In this document: piece by piece, positions 10,654 to 21,295 of the stretch
Layout of the letters: every line of letters starts with the position of its first letter
Position numbering within the stretch: position 1 is the stretch's first letter
DNA from: Macrosoma leucophasiata
Taxonomy: Eukaryota; Arthropoda; Insecta; Lepidoptera; Hedylidae
Assembly (NCBI GenBank): GCA_036365455.1
Contig: JAWQUS010000002.1
Span: 2,480,001 to 2,544,000 of the forward strand
DNA: 64,000 bases
Direction: 5' to 3'
Position numbers and translations under genes: made by a program
Notes under the pieces: model-generated
Told to the model about the DNA's origin: nothing
What the model saw: the letters and a program-made list of their open reading frames with translations, nothing else
The model's database searches: none

Positions 10654-13600
10654 CGTGGCATGGGCGGGTACTGCTGCGCATAGTCGTAGCCGGCGGCGCG
10701 GTCGTAGCCTCCCGCCGCTGCTCCCCGCCTGCAATATTACATCACAAACGTTTTAAAAGGAAAAGTGGAAAGAAAAATTAACTACAGGCGGGGGGTATGA
10801 ACCGGAGATCTCCGAAATAGGAATCCAGCCATTCTAACGATTATGAAGTTTCAACACCAATTAATATCAGGGTAGCTCACCGAGTAGACGAACCGTGCCT
10901 GTATTCCAGAGGTCACGATTCACACGTGGGTATGAGCCCGCGTCGGGGCAATCGGCACGCCATCGTGAGCCACCACACAAGAGCTTCTAGACTGCGAGAC
11001 CGTAAGCTTGGGTTGCACTAAGATGTTTGTCAAAGTTATTGTAACATTTCACATCCTCCCGTAACTTTAGCAGATTTCTTTTAAATTAGAGAAGGATGTG
11101 AAATATTACAGCAACTTTAACAAATATCTCGGTGGTCGGGAGGCTAGGGATCGCTCTCGACTCACATGGGCGGCGGCGAGCGCCTGCTGAACATGTCCCC
11201 GTTGCCGAGCGGCGCGGGGCGCGGCGGCGCGCGGTCGTACCCGGCCGCCATGGAACAGTGTCGACAACTCACATGGGCGGCGGCGAGCGCCTGCTGAACA
11301 TGTCCCCGTTGCCGAGCGGCGCGGGGCGCGGCGGCGCGCGGTCGTACCCGGCCGCCATGGAACAGTGTCGACAACTCACATGGGCGGCGGCGAGCGCCTG
11401 CTGAACATGTCCCCGTTGCCGAGCGGCGCGGGGCGCGGCGGCGCGCGGTCGTACCCGGCCGCCATGGAACAGTGTCGACAACTCACATGGGCGGCGGCGA
11501 GCGCCTGCTGAACATGTCCCCGTTGCCGAGCGGCGCGGGGCGCGGCGGCGCGCGGTCGTACCCGGCCGCCAGCGGCAGCGGCCCGCGGAGGGGCGCGCGC
11601 CGCTCCATCATGTCGCGCTCGTCGTAGCGCCGCTCCTCCGGGTACATGCCGCCCATGTCCTCCACGCCGCCGTAGCCGCGCCTGTTTCGCAAATATCCAC
11701 GTTTCAAATGACAAATATTTAGTGTTTATCGTTATAGAGAGTATGGGACCATAGTGCAACGCCACCGGCCATAAACAATTTCACTCAAACATTTTTTTCA
11801 CTGGTGGTAGAGCTTCAGTGACGGAGCTCGCGGGCGTAGGCACCACCGCATTACCTAATATACTTGCCGCTAAATGGTAGTGTTCAGCACTATCGTGTTC
11901 CGGTCAGGTGGTAATGTACGGCCCTGTAATTTCCAGCACAGAGGCATAACACCTTAGGCCTCAGGAGTGGTAACGCATCTGCAATTTGACCTTGGTCTTC
12001 ATGTAGGTGTCTATAGGCTGCAGTCATCAATGTGAACTGCATGCTTGTTTGCCACGGCCATTATTAAAAAAAAAAAAATTAAACTTCTAGTCGACAGGTA
12101 TAATCCCACTTGTGATTGTACAGACTTTGACAGAGGAAAATGCATATACTCCTCTCGATTCCGCCGCGGCCGGTGGACCGTGTTGCTCTATGTATGGGAC
12201 ACGATGTTTTTACGAATTTCCTCCTTATGTATCACAATACCAGAAAATACTACACAATAACACTTCCGTTTCCCATTTTATCAATCGCATTTACAGGACT
12301 GAGGCGACGATATATAAACTGGTCTCTCATTATCATCGATGGACCAGGGAACAATTGAAGATTCAAATTATGTCAAAATTACTGAGCATCAACTATATTT
12401 TATTTCTACTGACTGCACGTATCTTTACGAATATGCTGATGCACCAATATTTATCTTTTCACTGCTCCTTACCTGTCGTCCGCGTACATGGGCGCCGGCG
12501 CGCCGTAGGCGTCCCGAGCGCCGCGACCCTCCATCAGCGCGAAGCCGCGCCTGTCCTCGCCCCCGTAGCCGTTGTAGCGGTCATCGTACCTAGGGATATT
12601 GACAGAATATTATACATTTCCACAATAACATTTTACAAATAGATGAGTCGAAAAAAATTGTGTACATAGTCGGACGTGATTCTTTTTGTTTTAAAATTAC
12701 AGGCAAAGCATGGGTTTTTGGTGTAGTGCACGTAAATTAAAAAATTAGACAAAAATTAATCTAAAATTGCTGGTACTCCACCAGCAAATATTTATTGGAA
12801 TAAACCTAATGGAAATTAAAGAAAAAAAATACTAGTCAACCTAGCCATAAGGTGACCAACTTCAAGGTAAACAAGACGACTAAGTTAATAGAAATAGAAA
12901 ATATTTTTATTTCGAATAGATCTTTACAGATACTTTCAAAACGTCAATAAATCATAAACTACCTAGAGCGAATAACCATTACATATAGTAAAAGCAAATT
13001 CATATATTAATAGTAAATTAAAAATTAGAATTTAAACTACTTGATTAAAACATAATAATCATAACATTTTTCAATTCCTTCAATTATAATAAATGAAGAA
13101 AAATAAACTTATTTGTCAAGATCAATGTTATTCACTTAGCAGAGTTCCAAGTGCAGTCACTACTGAGAAGAACTCCGCTTTTTAAGGTTTGTAAAATGTT
13201 AAAGTACTCAATTAATGGTTTTTTATTTACATTGCCTCTGTTTCCAATACATATAATTAAGGTGGTATCCTGGTCGAAGCTAAAAGCTGTTATTTTTTTT
13301 AATATGCCATCATAGGTTAACCCCGGCATGCAGTAGTTAATGAAGGTTGACTGTCCTGAATGCATTTTAAATAAATGGCCCAAGTCTTTGCCAATCTCAT
13401 CACTGAACATCACATATTTATGTTTGACATGATTTGGTTGTAAGGAACAGCCAGAGAATGTGTTAGATGAGCTCTGGGGCAGCTGGGGCGGCTTTGTGAG
13501 TGAAGCACATACAGGCTTTGAACCAGCTGGGGTGAGTGTACAACTACATTGGTTGTAGCTGTTTGACAAAGATTCAAATCGCTCTGAGTTATATTGACAT

Positions 13601-16600
13601 AAATCAGTCAACTCAGTCAAAGCCTGAAGCCTATGTTCCTGAATTTCTTTTTGTGACAACTCATATTTATATGTCATATAAATAATACATTCTTTTTCCA
13701 ATTTCTCAATTTCAGATATACAGGGTGTCCCAGAATGCGACGTCAAGCCGGTACTGGGTGATAGGTCAGGTTATAACAGTTATCAGAAAAATCCAAAAAA
13801 AAATCTATGTCATGTATTTTAAAAATTATTACCATTTGGAAAAAAATACAGAAAATGTACACCTTGTAATGCATTTTTACTTCCCGTTTTTACAAATTTC
13901 CACTTTTTAATATTTTTTTTATTGTTTTGTAACCCTGACTAATGCTTCTGTACCTTGTAGTCTAATATTTTAACCCAACTGCTCTAATTTTAAAAGAAAA
14001 TGACACATTATTCCCATATCAAAAGTGAAATTGAATTTTTTGATCAATTTCAACTGAGTCTACTGGAAAAAAATTGTACTACACTGGTTGGGCAAGTAGC
14101 TTTAAAAGTAGGCGCATTTAATGAGGATTCCAAAATGGTTTAACACTTGCTACATTATTTCTTAGATTATTGTCAATTATTTTTTTTGTGAACGGAACCG
14201 GTTTTCAGCCATTTTTTATAACTTACTTTAAAATTATTTAATGTACCCAAGCTTTCCCTCGATACGGTAACTTTACATTTCTAGTATGAAAGAGACGGAG
14301 AGAGTAATTTTGGAAGTGTGAACGAGACAGAGTAACGGAACTGGTTTTGCTCAAAACAAAAAACAAAGCTTAGGATAGTTCAATGAAATAAAAAACTTTT
14401 AAGTAAAATAATTTGATTTTATTTAAATTACAGAAAATGTTCAAAATGCCTTCCTTGAGCAGCAATACACGCCCGACATCTTTTAAGAAAAGATCGGGTT
14501 ATCAGACGGGCGAATTTTCCATTATTCACGTATTCTACTGCTTCTGCTATCCTTGCTCGTAGCTCCGCCAAGTCTTCTATTGGTTTTTGATATACTTTTT
14601 CTTTGACTGCTCCCCAGTAAAAGAAATCGAGTGGATTTAAATCAGGGGAACGGGCTGGCCACGAGATTGTACCGGACCGCCCTATCGGTAAGCGGCGTCA
14701 CTCTCTGTCTCGTTCACACTTCCAAAATTACTCTCTCCGTCTCTTTCATACTAGACATGTAAAGTTACCGTATCGAGGGAAAGCTTGGGTACATTAAATA
14801 ATTTTAAAGTAAGTTATAAAAAATGGCTGAAAACCGGTTCCGTTCACAAAAAAAATAATTGACAATAATCTAAGAAATAATGTAGCAAGTGTTAAACCAT
14901 TTTGGAATCCTCATTAAATGCGCCAACTTTTAAAGCTACTTGCCCAACCAGTGTAGTACAATTTTTTTTCCAGTAGACTCAGTTGAAATTGATCAAAAAA
15001 TTCAATTTCACTTTTGATATGGGAATAATGTGTCATTTTCTTTTAAAATTAGAGCAGTTGGGTTAAAATATTAGACTACAAGGTACAGAAGCATTAGTCA
15101 GGGTTACAAAACAATAAAAAAAATATTAAAAAGTGGAAATTTGTAAAAACGGGAAGTAAAAATGCATTACAAGGTGTACATTTTCTGTATTTTTTTCCAA
15201 ATGGTAATAATTTTTAAAATACATGACATAGATTTTTTTTTGTATTTTACTGATAACTGTTATAACCTGACCTATCACCCAGTACCGGCTTGACGTCGCA
15301 TTCTGGGACACCCTGTATATGTAATTTCTTTTGATTTTAATTGTTCAGATTGCATTTTCAGATCTTGGTAAGATTTTGAATTTAACTTAATTTTGTTAGT
15401 ATAAAATTTGTTTAACTTAATTAAATTTTGAGTTTTTTGAATAAACTTATTTAATTTTGAATATTTTTTTAATTTATTATGACTATATGCAATCTTATGT
15501 ACAGGTGTGTCGCAGGTTAAATCAATTGTGACAGATGGTTGACAGATATTTACATGTTTAGGTGAACGTTTTTTTTTTTTTTCACTGGTGGTAGAGCTCC
15601 AGTGACGGAGCTCGCGGGCGTAGGCACCACCGCATTACCTAATTTACTTGCCGCTAAATGGTAGTGTTCAGCACTATCGTGTTCCGGTCAGGTGGTAATG
15701 TACGGCCCTGTAATTTCCGGCACAGAGGCATAACACCTTAGGCCTCAGGAATGGTAACGCATCTGCATTTTGACCTTGGTCTTTGTGTGGGTGTCTATAG
15801 GGTGCAGTCCTCACTTAACATCAATGTGAACTGCATGCTTGTTTGCCACTTCACTTACATAAAAAAAAAAAAACTTTGGACCAACTCGTTGAATAAACTT
15901 TGGTTCTGCAAGGCTGTAATATTAAGATTTTCAGTGTGAATAGGCCTCACTTAGCTCCAATTCCAGTGTGGTGATGCGCCTCAGGGCCTGCTCATACTCA
16001 TCACTACACTGGTTGAACCCGTTTACTACCAACTGTAGTTTGTCCCGTTCTTCACAAGCTAATTGCTAATTGTAAGGAAAGTGGCTAAGTAAGGCCTGTA
16101 TTAATCAACAGATATCAGTGTCAGAACACAGCTTGAGATCCTATGTAGTATGAAAAAAGAGATCTTAAAATCTTTTGAATTGAGATAGATGTATACTAAT
16201 ATGGGTCTTAGCCTGGATTGCACCGCAATATTTGTTTAAGTTGTAGTTATTGTAAGATTTCACACCCTTCTCTAACTTTAACAGTTTTTTTAAGTTAGAG
16301 AAGTATGTGAAATGTTACAATAACTTTAACAAATATCTTAGTGCAAAACAGGTTTAGTGTCTAAGGGTGAGATTCACAAACTGCACTACAACTTTACTTG
16401 GAGCAAAGTAGACTTAGAACTGTAAAAACTCATGCTGTACCCAACAGTTCTAAGCATAATTTGATTCAAAGTAAAGTCAAAGTGCAATTTGTGAATCTCA
16501 GTGCGAGATTCACAAACCACACTACAACTTTACTTGGAGCAAAGCATGCTTTGAACTTTTAAAACCCATACGTTTCTGACAGTTCTAAGCATACTTTGCT

Positions 16601-17445
16601 CAAAGTAAAGTCGTAGTGCAGTCGGTGGATCTTGCACTATGGGATTCAAAGACCACACTACGACTTTACTTCGAGCAAAGTATACTGAGAACTGTCAGTA
16701 AAGTATGAGTTATGACAGTTCTAAGCGTACTTTGCTCCAAGTAAAGTCGTAGTGCAGTCTGTGAATCTCACCCTAGCAGCACAGGGTAAACATCAAAAAG
16801 TACTAAGAAATATAACTGGCATGACAGCCTATAAGTCTCTACTGCCAAAGCAGCTGTGGGGGACATCTTGAGCGGCTTACCCCATAGAACGGTCCATGCC
16901 GCGGTCGTAGCCAGCGCCCCCGCCCATACCGTTGCGCATGCCCATGCCGCCGCCCATAGGCGGGCCTCGCATGTCTCCGCCGCGCATGGGTCCCATGGGG
17001 CGCGCGTCCCGCATGTAGGGAGCGTCGCGCGAGGGTGGGCCCCCGCCGCGCATGGGGCCGCCGCCGCGCCGCTCCATGCCGCCTCGCATGCCTCCGCGCA
17101 TGCCGCCGCGTCCACCACCGCCTCCACCGCGCTGCCCGCGCTCCTTGATGCGGCCCCGCTCCACCGATATCACACCGCCGTTGAACGTGGTGTTGTGCAG
17201 CGCCCGGATCGCCGCCGACGCCTGCTCCTCGGTCTGCATGTGCACGAATCCGCACTTGTTCATTATGTCGCACTCCGTCACCACGCCGAACCGCTCGAAC
17301 AGCTTCCGCAGATCCTCTGGCTTCGAGCCCTGCGGCAGGCTGCCGACGAACACTTTCGTTTGCTGAAACGCAGTTCCATCGTTAGACAATAGGATCTTTT
17401 ACGTAATGCATTTTAACCTGGACGTAATATACTTACCGGCACCAT
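10654..17445 (-). CDS. RRM/RGG RNA-binding protein, lark/RBM4/RBM14-like (3' end unresolved)
   Basis: Five coding exons join in phase: 17445-17437, 17362-16881, 12589-12473, 11681-11487 and 10728-10654, giving about 292 residues, with the last donor (GTAAGT) leading to an exon I cannot place. Residues ~6-76 form one RRM: RNP2 is VFVGSL (7-12) and RNP1 is KCGFVHMQ (39-46); the ECDI..GFVHM signature is that of lark, RBM4 and RBM14, which bind RNA in splicing and translational control. From ~81 the chain is low-complexity RGG, then Met/Gly-rich, then Tyr/Asp/Arg-rich, as in hnRNP-like condensate-forming proteins. The start is the ATG at 17445 in context CAAAATGG; only Met-Val-Pro is encoded before the first intron. 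Frames that appear to extend the RRM exon upstream cross its acceptor. The exon at 11487 carries tandem donor copies (see 11161-11581). Orthology to a named gene is uncertain. Confidence 0.8.
11009..11126. mobile_element. Foldback MITE (TGTAACATTTCACAT family), copy 1
   Basis: Inverted ends TTGCACTAAGATGTTTGTCA and inverse, with a second inner pair around TTTCACATCCT/AGGATGTGAAA. A second copy lies at 16212-16345. This copy ends about 35 bp from the tandem donor array. Confidence 0.5.
11161..11581 (-). repeat. 107-bp tandem array of exon end plus splice donor (4 donors)
   Basis: Four essentially identical units of 107 bp. Each holds, on the minus strand, the last ~84 bases of exon 4 of the RRM gene (encoding GYDRAPPRPAPLGNGDMFSR and on), its donor GTGAGT, and ~23 bases of intron. 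Donor complements (CTCAC) start at 11161, 11268, 11375 and 11482. Only the uppermost copy is attached to the intact exon; using it (exon end 11487) keeps phase with the next exon. Reading through reaches a stop just inside the intron. Confidence 0.9.
11801..12077 (+). mobile_element. SINE-A, full-length copy
   Basis: Representative of the commonest repeat here, ~275 bp, always starting CTGGTGGTAGAGCTNCAGTG and ending in poly(A) after GCATGCTTGTTTGCCAC. Because independent copies share the same 5' end rather than being randomly 5'-truncated, I call it a SINE rather than a LINE tail; no clear tRNA or 5S head is visible, so its promoter origin is unknown. It lies in an intron of the RRM gene. 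A fragment of the hAT-type MITE follows at about 12145-12195. Confidence 0.7.
13721..15315 (-). mobile_element. Mariner-superfamily element with ~616-bp inverted repeats
   Basis: Bounded by TA duplications (13719-13720, 15316-15317) and ends CAGGGTGTCCCAGAATGCG. The arms 13721-14336 and 14700-15315 are near-identical inverted copies of ~616 bp. The ~360-bp core encodes on the minus strand the C-terminal part of a transposase, with SWPARSPDLNPLDFFYWGAV (third catalytic Asp region, SPDLNPLD) through ...LKRCRACIAAQGRHFE. The N-terminal two thirds, including the first two catalytic acidic residues, are absent, so it is not autonomous. It inserted into the LINE ORF1-like frame. Confidence 0.8.
15585..15874 (+). 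mobile_element. SINE-A, full-length copy in the LINE ORF1-like frame
   Basis: Begins after a T-run and ends in poly(A) at ~15874; it separates two segments of the minus-strand ORF1-like frame. Confidence 0.7.
16212..16345. mobile_element. Foldback MITE (TGTAACATTTCACAT family), copy 2
   Basis: Same inverted-end family as 11009-11126, with mismatches. Non-coding. Confidence 0.45.
16366..16773. mobile_element. Tandem trimer of a palindromic MITE
   Basis: Three ~130-bp palindromes of the GAGATTCACA family (see 4900-5023) lie end to end, about 16366-16500, 16501-16632 and 16640-16773. Each has inverted ends GTGAGATTCACA/TGTGAATCTCAC and inner pairs around ACTTTACTT.GAGCAAAGTA. The outer ends read GGTGAGATTCAC...GTGAATCTCACC between TA dinucleotides. 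The array ends about 110 bp from the RRM exon. Confidence 0.65.
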
Positions 17446-17600
17446 TTTGTATATGAACTATTTCAAACTTTATTTACACTATTAACTAACGTGCACGTGC
17501 ACTTTTTGCTAAAACTATTTTACCGCTTTATTCGCTATCAAAATGGCGGTGGCAGCGGCGAGAGGAGAGGCCGGTGACCGGAAAAAGCGACGCAGAAAAT
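17446..17600 (-). promoter_or_regulatory. Putative promoter and 5' UTR of the RRM gene
   Basis: Directly upstream of the ATG lies a 12-bp palindrome GTGCACGTGCAC at 17491-17502 with a CACGTG E-box core, and a YY1/Pho-like AAAATGGCGG at 17540-17549 followed by a short GC-rich stretch. These are motifs seen in housekeeping promoters; the transcription start is not determined. Confidence 0.35.
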
Positions 17601-19064
17601 GACGCGACGCGCTGTATGACCAGATATTTTTTTTATATTCTGCTATATGCTCCTTTAAATTCTGCTATATTACTTTATTATGACGACAAAATTCATTCTT
17701 TTCTCAGTTTCTTTTGAAATGAAGGAATTTGTAAATAATGGATTCTTTCCATATTATAAAAAATTGTTTCGTTTCTTTTAATTTGTTAAGTGTTTTTGAT
17801 TATTATCAGTGGTTATCACAGTGAATAAAAACTGATCTCTCCAGGAGTCTAATTATATGAAATAAACTGAATAAACCAAACTGAAAATATTCTTATAAAA
17901 AATAAAGTAATTATCACTTCTTCTCTTTGATAAGCAAACATGAAATACCAATATTATTGTAAAAAAAACTACATCCGTTTTATTTTTTTACATAGTTTCC
18001 TTTTTTTTCTTTTGCTCATCAAGGAGAAATAGCGATAACTAAGATTGTAAGCCCTTTTTAGGGTTCCGAATTAAACAAGGAACCCTTATAGTTTAGTCAT
18101 GTCCGTCTCTGTCCGTCTGTCCGCCCGTGGCTTAGTGCAAAAACTATTGGCTATGGCCTATTGACTTAGGTGTATGACTATACACCTAAATTACGCCGAC
18201 AAAGTGGTAGAATAAAAACATGACAAAATAAATTATTTAAGGTCCCTACGTCCCCAACATGTAAAACGAGCGGGTATTTTTTTATTTTTCGTTTTCTATT
18301 TAGTGTAAGATATCGTTGGATAGGTCTTTCAATAATGTTAGGGGTGTTCTAACATCATTTTTAGATTTAGTTAACTGTTCGTGACTTATTAAGCTTTAAA
18401 GTGCCAATTTTCGTTAGAGTCAAGTGGGGGGACCCCCTCACCAACTAAACGGTTGTTGTTAGAAATTCAAAAGTTACGGCAATAGTAGCTACATACAACG
18501 AAATTAAAAGGAAAACTATCATACCTAAGTTGGCTTTACAAGTTTGCGAGTAATTGCAATACTCGAAATTTTTAAAGAACTCCATAGAAAATAATATTTT
18601 TTTTATTACCTTAATCAAAACTATAAACTACAGAACCCTACACTGCTTGTGTCCCGACACGCACTTGATCGGTTTTTCGTCAATGGAAATTTTCTGTGGA
18701 AGTTTTACTGATTTTACTAGAAACTGTTAACTATCCACTCTAGCAAAAGTAGCAGAATTCTGCAGAATTTGGTCACCCTGATGACGCGGTGAACTGCTAT
18801 TTTGACATTCGGTGATTGGGTGCGTTCCACAGACCAACAATGGTGCGTTCCACTGCACGGCCGCAACGATTATAACGCCCTCTGTATCGTTCCACTTAAG
18901 GCCCGTGGACGTAGTCGCGCGGCGCTGCGCGGCGCCTACGCCACGGCGTGCCGCGGGATGCCACAGGATGCTTCGGTATATTAAAGCGTGCCGTCTCTCG
19001 CCATGCCCTGCCATGCCGTCACTGGGCGCCGGCTCTTGTGTACCTTACTCTATCAGTCCTATCT
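17601..19064. other. Intergenic; GGTTCC-type repeat remnant and a GC-rich patch
   Basis: About 18055-18720 is a decayed repeat starting TAGGGTTCCGAATTAAACAA with the CCGTCTCTGTCCGTCTGTCC run; fragments of the same repeat recur near 20164-20215 and 21119-21175. At 18830-19030 there is a short GC-rich patch without a supported frame. No gene seen. Confidence 0.5.
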
Positions 19065-19833
19065 TTAATGTATGTATGTATGTATCTTCACGCCAGGTCC
19101 CTAACGGGGTAGGCAGAGAGTGTAGAGCGCCAGACATCCCGGTTCTGACAAACCTCTCGTGCCTCGTCTACCTTCATCATTCTTTTCATACATGCACGCC
19201 GATTCCTAAGACTTTTGACCCCACCATCAGACAGAACTCGACCTATTTGGTCATGGTAGGTCAGCCTTGGTCTTCCTGGGCCTCTGCAACCATCCACATT
19301 CGCATTGTATATCTGTTTAGTCATTCGCTCATTCGACATTCTTTCTATATGCCCGAACCTTCGGAGCATGCCTTTTTTCATTTTTACACTGATACTATCA
19401 TTCACACAAAGTCTCTTTCTTACATCTTCATTACGAACGCGATCGGTGAGTGATACACCGCAGATCTTGCGCAAAGATCTCATCTCGACCGCGTTCAACT
19501 TACTTTCATGCTCTTTCCTGCATACCCAGCTCTCGCTTCCATATAAAAGCGTTGGAGTAAGTACAGCATTATGTACGGCTAGTCGAGCCCGCTGGCTGAG
19601 ATGTTTAGATTCTAGCAGCTTACCCAACGCTCCATTCACGCAATTCCCAGCAAGCACTCTTCTTTCTATGTCAGTGGTGTACCTACCATCCTTGCTAAAA
19701 GCACATCCAAGATATACAATTTCATCAACCTATTCTAACACTGCATCATCTACTACTACCCTTGCATTTGTTCTCTGTTCATCTCTTTCAAATACTAATA
19801 CTTTAGTTTTATCCACATTCCTATCTTTAAGTT
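19065..19833 (-). pseudogene. LINE fragment, C-terminal reverse-transcriptase region
   Basis: Minus-strand translation gives a LINE reverse-transcriptase C-terminus: KTKVLVFERDEQRTNARV, VDEIVYLGCAFSKDGRYTTD, LTPTLLYGSESWVCRKEHES, LRKICGVSLTDRVRNEDVRK, and the end [12 protein letters not shown] with the 3' repeat (GATACATACATA)n. There is an in-frame stop in the upstream part, and a MITE truncates it at ~19833. Tails of the same element recur at 26733-26816, 46054-46180 and 54530-54578. The short tandem-repeat 3' end suggests an RTE-like or related clade; the exact clade needs a search. Confidence 0.8.
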
Positions 19834-20030
19834 ACTGTAAAAGCCCGAACTGTGGTTAATTAAGGTAAAACCTAAGATCTACTAACTCACAATGGTAAAT
19901 AAATGTCCGAACAGTTCTTTAATTTCGAACTTTTACGGCCCTGGCGCTTCGCCGTTGAGTTGGTAGATCTTAGGTTTTACCAGAAAATCATAAGCTTTAC
20001 CACAGTTCGGCACAGCTTTTACAGTAACAT
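19834..20030. mobile_element. MITE with inverted ends TTACTGTAAAAGC
   Basis: Ends TTACTGTAAAAGCCCGAACT and its inverse, and an inner inverted pair GTAAAACCTAAGATCTAC. About 200 bp. It interrupts the LINE fragment. Confidence 0.6.
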
Positions 20031-21295
20031 AATAGGTACTATGTTATTTAGGCGCTTTTAAATGGTTACCTCCACATTCCAAACAGTATACAAATACTAC
20101 GTAAGCCACATTCCTCAGTCAGATTAGGCAATGTTTTAGGGATTACGGCCTTAAAATAGAAAATAAGAACCCTTATAGGATTCCTTTGGTGTCCGTATGT
20201 CTGTACGTTTGTTTATCATGACCCTTTTCAAGAATGAGTGGAGATAATGTATCTAAGCGATTGAAAATCAACCAAATATTCAACTCTGAAATGCCTAGAA
20301 GGTCTGACAATGTGAGACTTGGACTATAGGTCATGGTCAACGCAATAAAAAGATACAACCGTTTATGTGCATATTTTAATTTCATACATTTGTAAGGAAA
20401 TCAAAAGCATATACTACTTATACTACACGTTACTTCCTGCTGTCCAAAAATCGTGAAATTCGGTAAGTAGCTATATCTTAATACACAAGTAAAGGAAGAA
20501 ACCCGAAAACAAAAAAGACCAAGAAATATTATCATTAACTTCTTACATCTTAGTTAACAAGAAAATAGATGTAAAAATTGATAATTTATTGCCTTTATTT
20601 CCGAAACTAGTAGGCCTAATATTGCAGTTTTTTTTGTTTCGCTAGGAATTAATTTAATAAACGTTTAATAAACAATCAATAAGTACATATTGTTAATGAA
20701 GGCCATTCTTGGAGGCTCACCGCCTAACTTAAATGCCTTCGTGATGCTCTCGACGCCATCCTGACATAATTTAAGCCTAAACCTCAGTTGGGTCATTTGG
20801 ATCAAGCAAAACACGATTTTACTGGAAGTATTCAGTTACTTGACTGCTTAAGCTTCACAGAATTCACCGACAGCATCAGTGTTAATTATACAATGTTAGG
20901 TAGGAAATACGCTAAGTATTTTTAATTCTTCACTAGCGACCCGCCCCGGCTTCGCGCGGCTACAATGTAGGTCGTTGCTGGTGGTGATTTGCATGAAATA
21001 TATTTTCATTTTAAGCGTCATAAAAAAGTGAATACGGTCGTTACCAAAAAAAAAATACCTTATTCAGTCCAGCCTTTCTCCAGTTTTGTACTTTAGCAAC
21101 ATATAAAGCGATTCATTTTAGAGTTCCGGATCTCGAAAGGAAAAAACGGAACCCTTATAGGATCACTTTGTTATTTATATAAGATAAATAAGTATGTGGA
21201 GGGGAACGATCAAAACAATGATCCAATTCCCTTAGTACATATATCATTTAGTTAGCAATAACATTCGGCTGACAGCCCAAAAAGAAAATTCATTG
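20031..21295. other. Intergenic, repeat fragments only
   Basis: Contains GGTTCC-repeat fragments (20164-20215, 21119-21175) and a Helitron-like end fragment (about 20930-20975, with CCGGCTTCGCGCGGC). The small frame 20173-20385 is part of a repeat. No gene is supported. Confidence 0.5.

Larger units (their letters stand above)
13132..16062 (-). pseudogene. LINE ORF1-like frame (coiled coil plus SGNH-like tail), interrupted
   Basis: Three minus-strand pieces belong together: 16062-15937 (ERDKLQLVVNGFNQCSDEYE), 15566-15318 (Lys/Asn-rich coiled coil) and 13720-13132 (ending ..FNILQTLKSGV.. then stop). The last piece has the pattern FSDEIGKDLGHLF...CMPGLTYDGI...TTLIICIGNRGN, resembling the SGNH-like C-terminal half of ORF1 proteins of CR1-type LINEs common in Lepidoptera. 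A SINE-A (15585-15874) and a mariner-type element (13721-15315) split it; removing the latter with one TA copy keeps the frame. The family assignment rests on pattern recognition, not a search. Confidence 0.5.
12590..16880. other. Large intron 2 of the RRM gene, built of nested repeats
   Basis: The intron between RRM-gene exons 16881-17362 and 12473-12589 contains, from high to low coordinate, a tandem MITE trimer, a foldback MITE, a LINE ORF1-like frame broken by a SINE-A and by a mariner-type element, and about 500 bp of AT-rich sequence (12600-13100) with nothing recognisable. Confidence 0.7.

Noticed and set aside
11132..11765. Long overlapping open frames on both strands of the 107-bp array
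   Set aside because: They are produced by GC-rich tandem copies of an exon end; only the copy attached to exon 4 (11487-11681) is in phase with the neighbouring exons.
12112..12642. Plus-strand 176-residue frame
   Set aside because: Composed of SINE/MITE sequence and the antisense of RRM-gene exon 3.
13725..13910. Identical 61-residue frames at 13725-13910 (+) and 15126-15311 (-)
   Set aside because: They are the two inverted-repeat arms of the mariner-type element, not genes.
19305..19859. Plus-strand 184-residue frame
   Set aside because: Antisense shadow of the minus-strand LINE reverse-transcriptase fragment.
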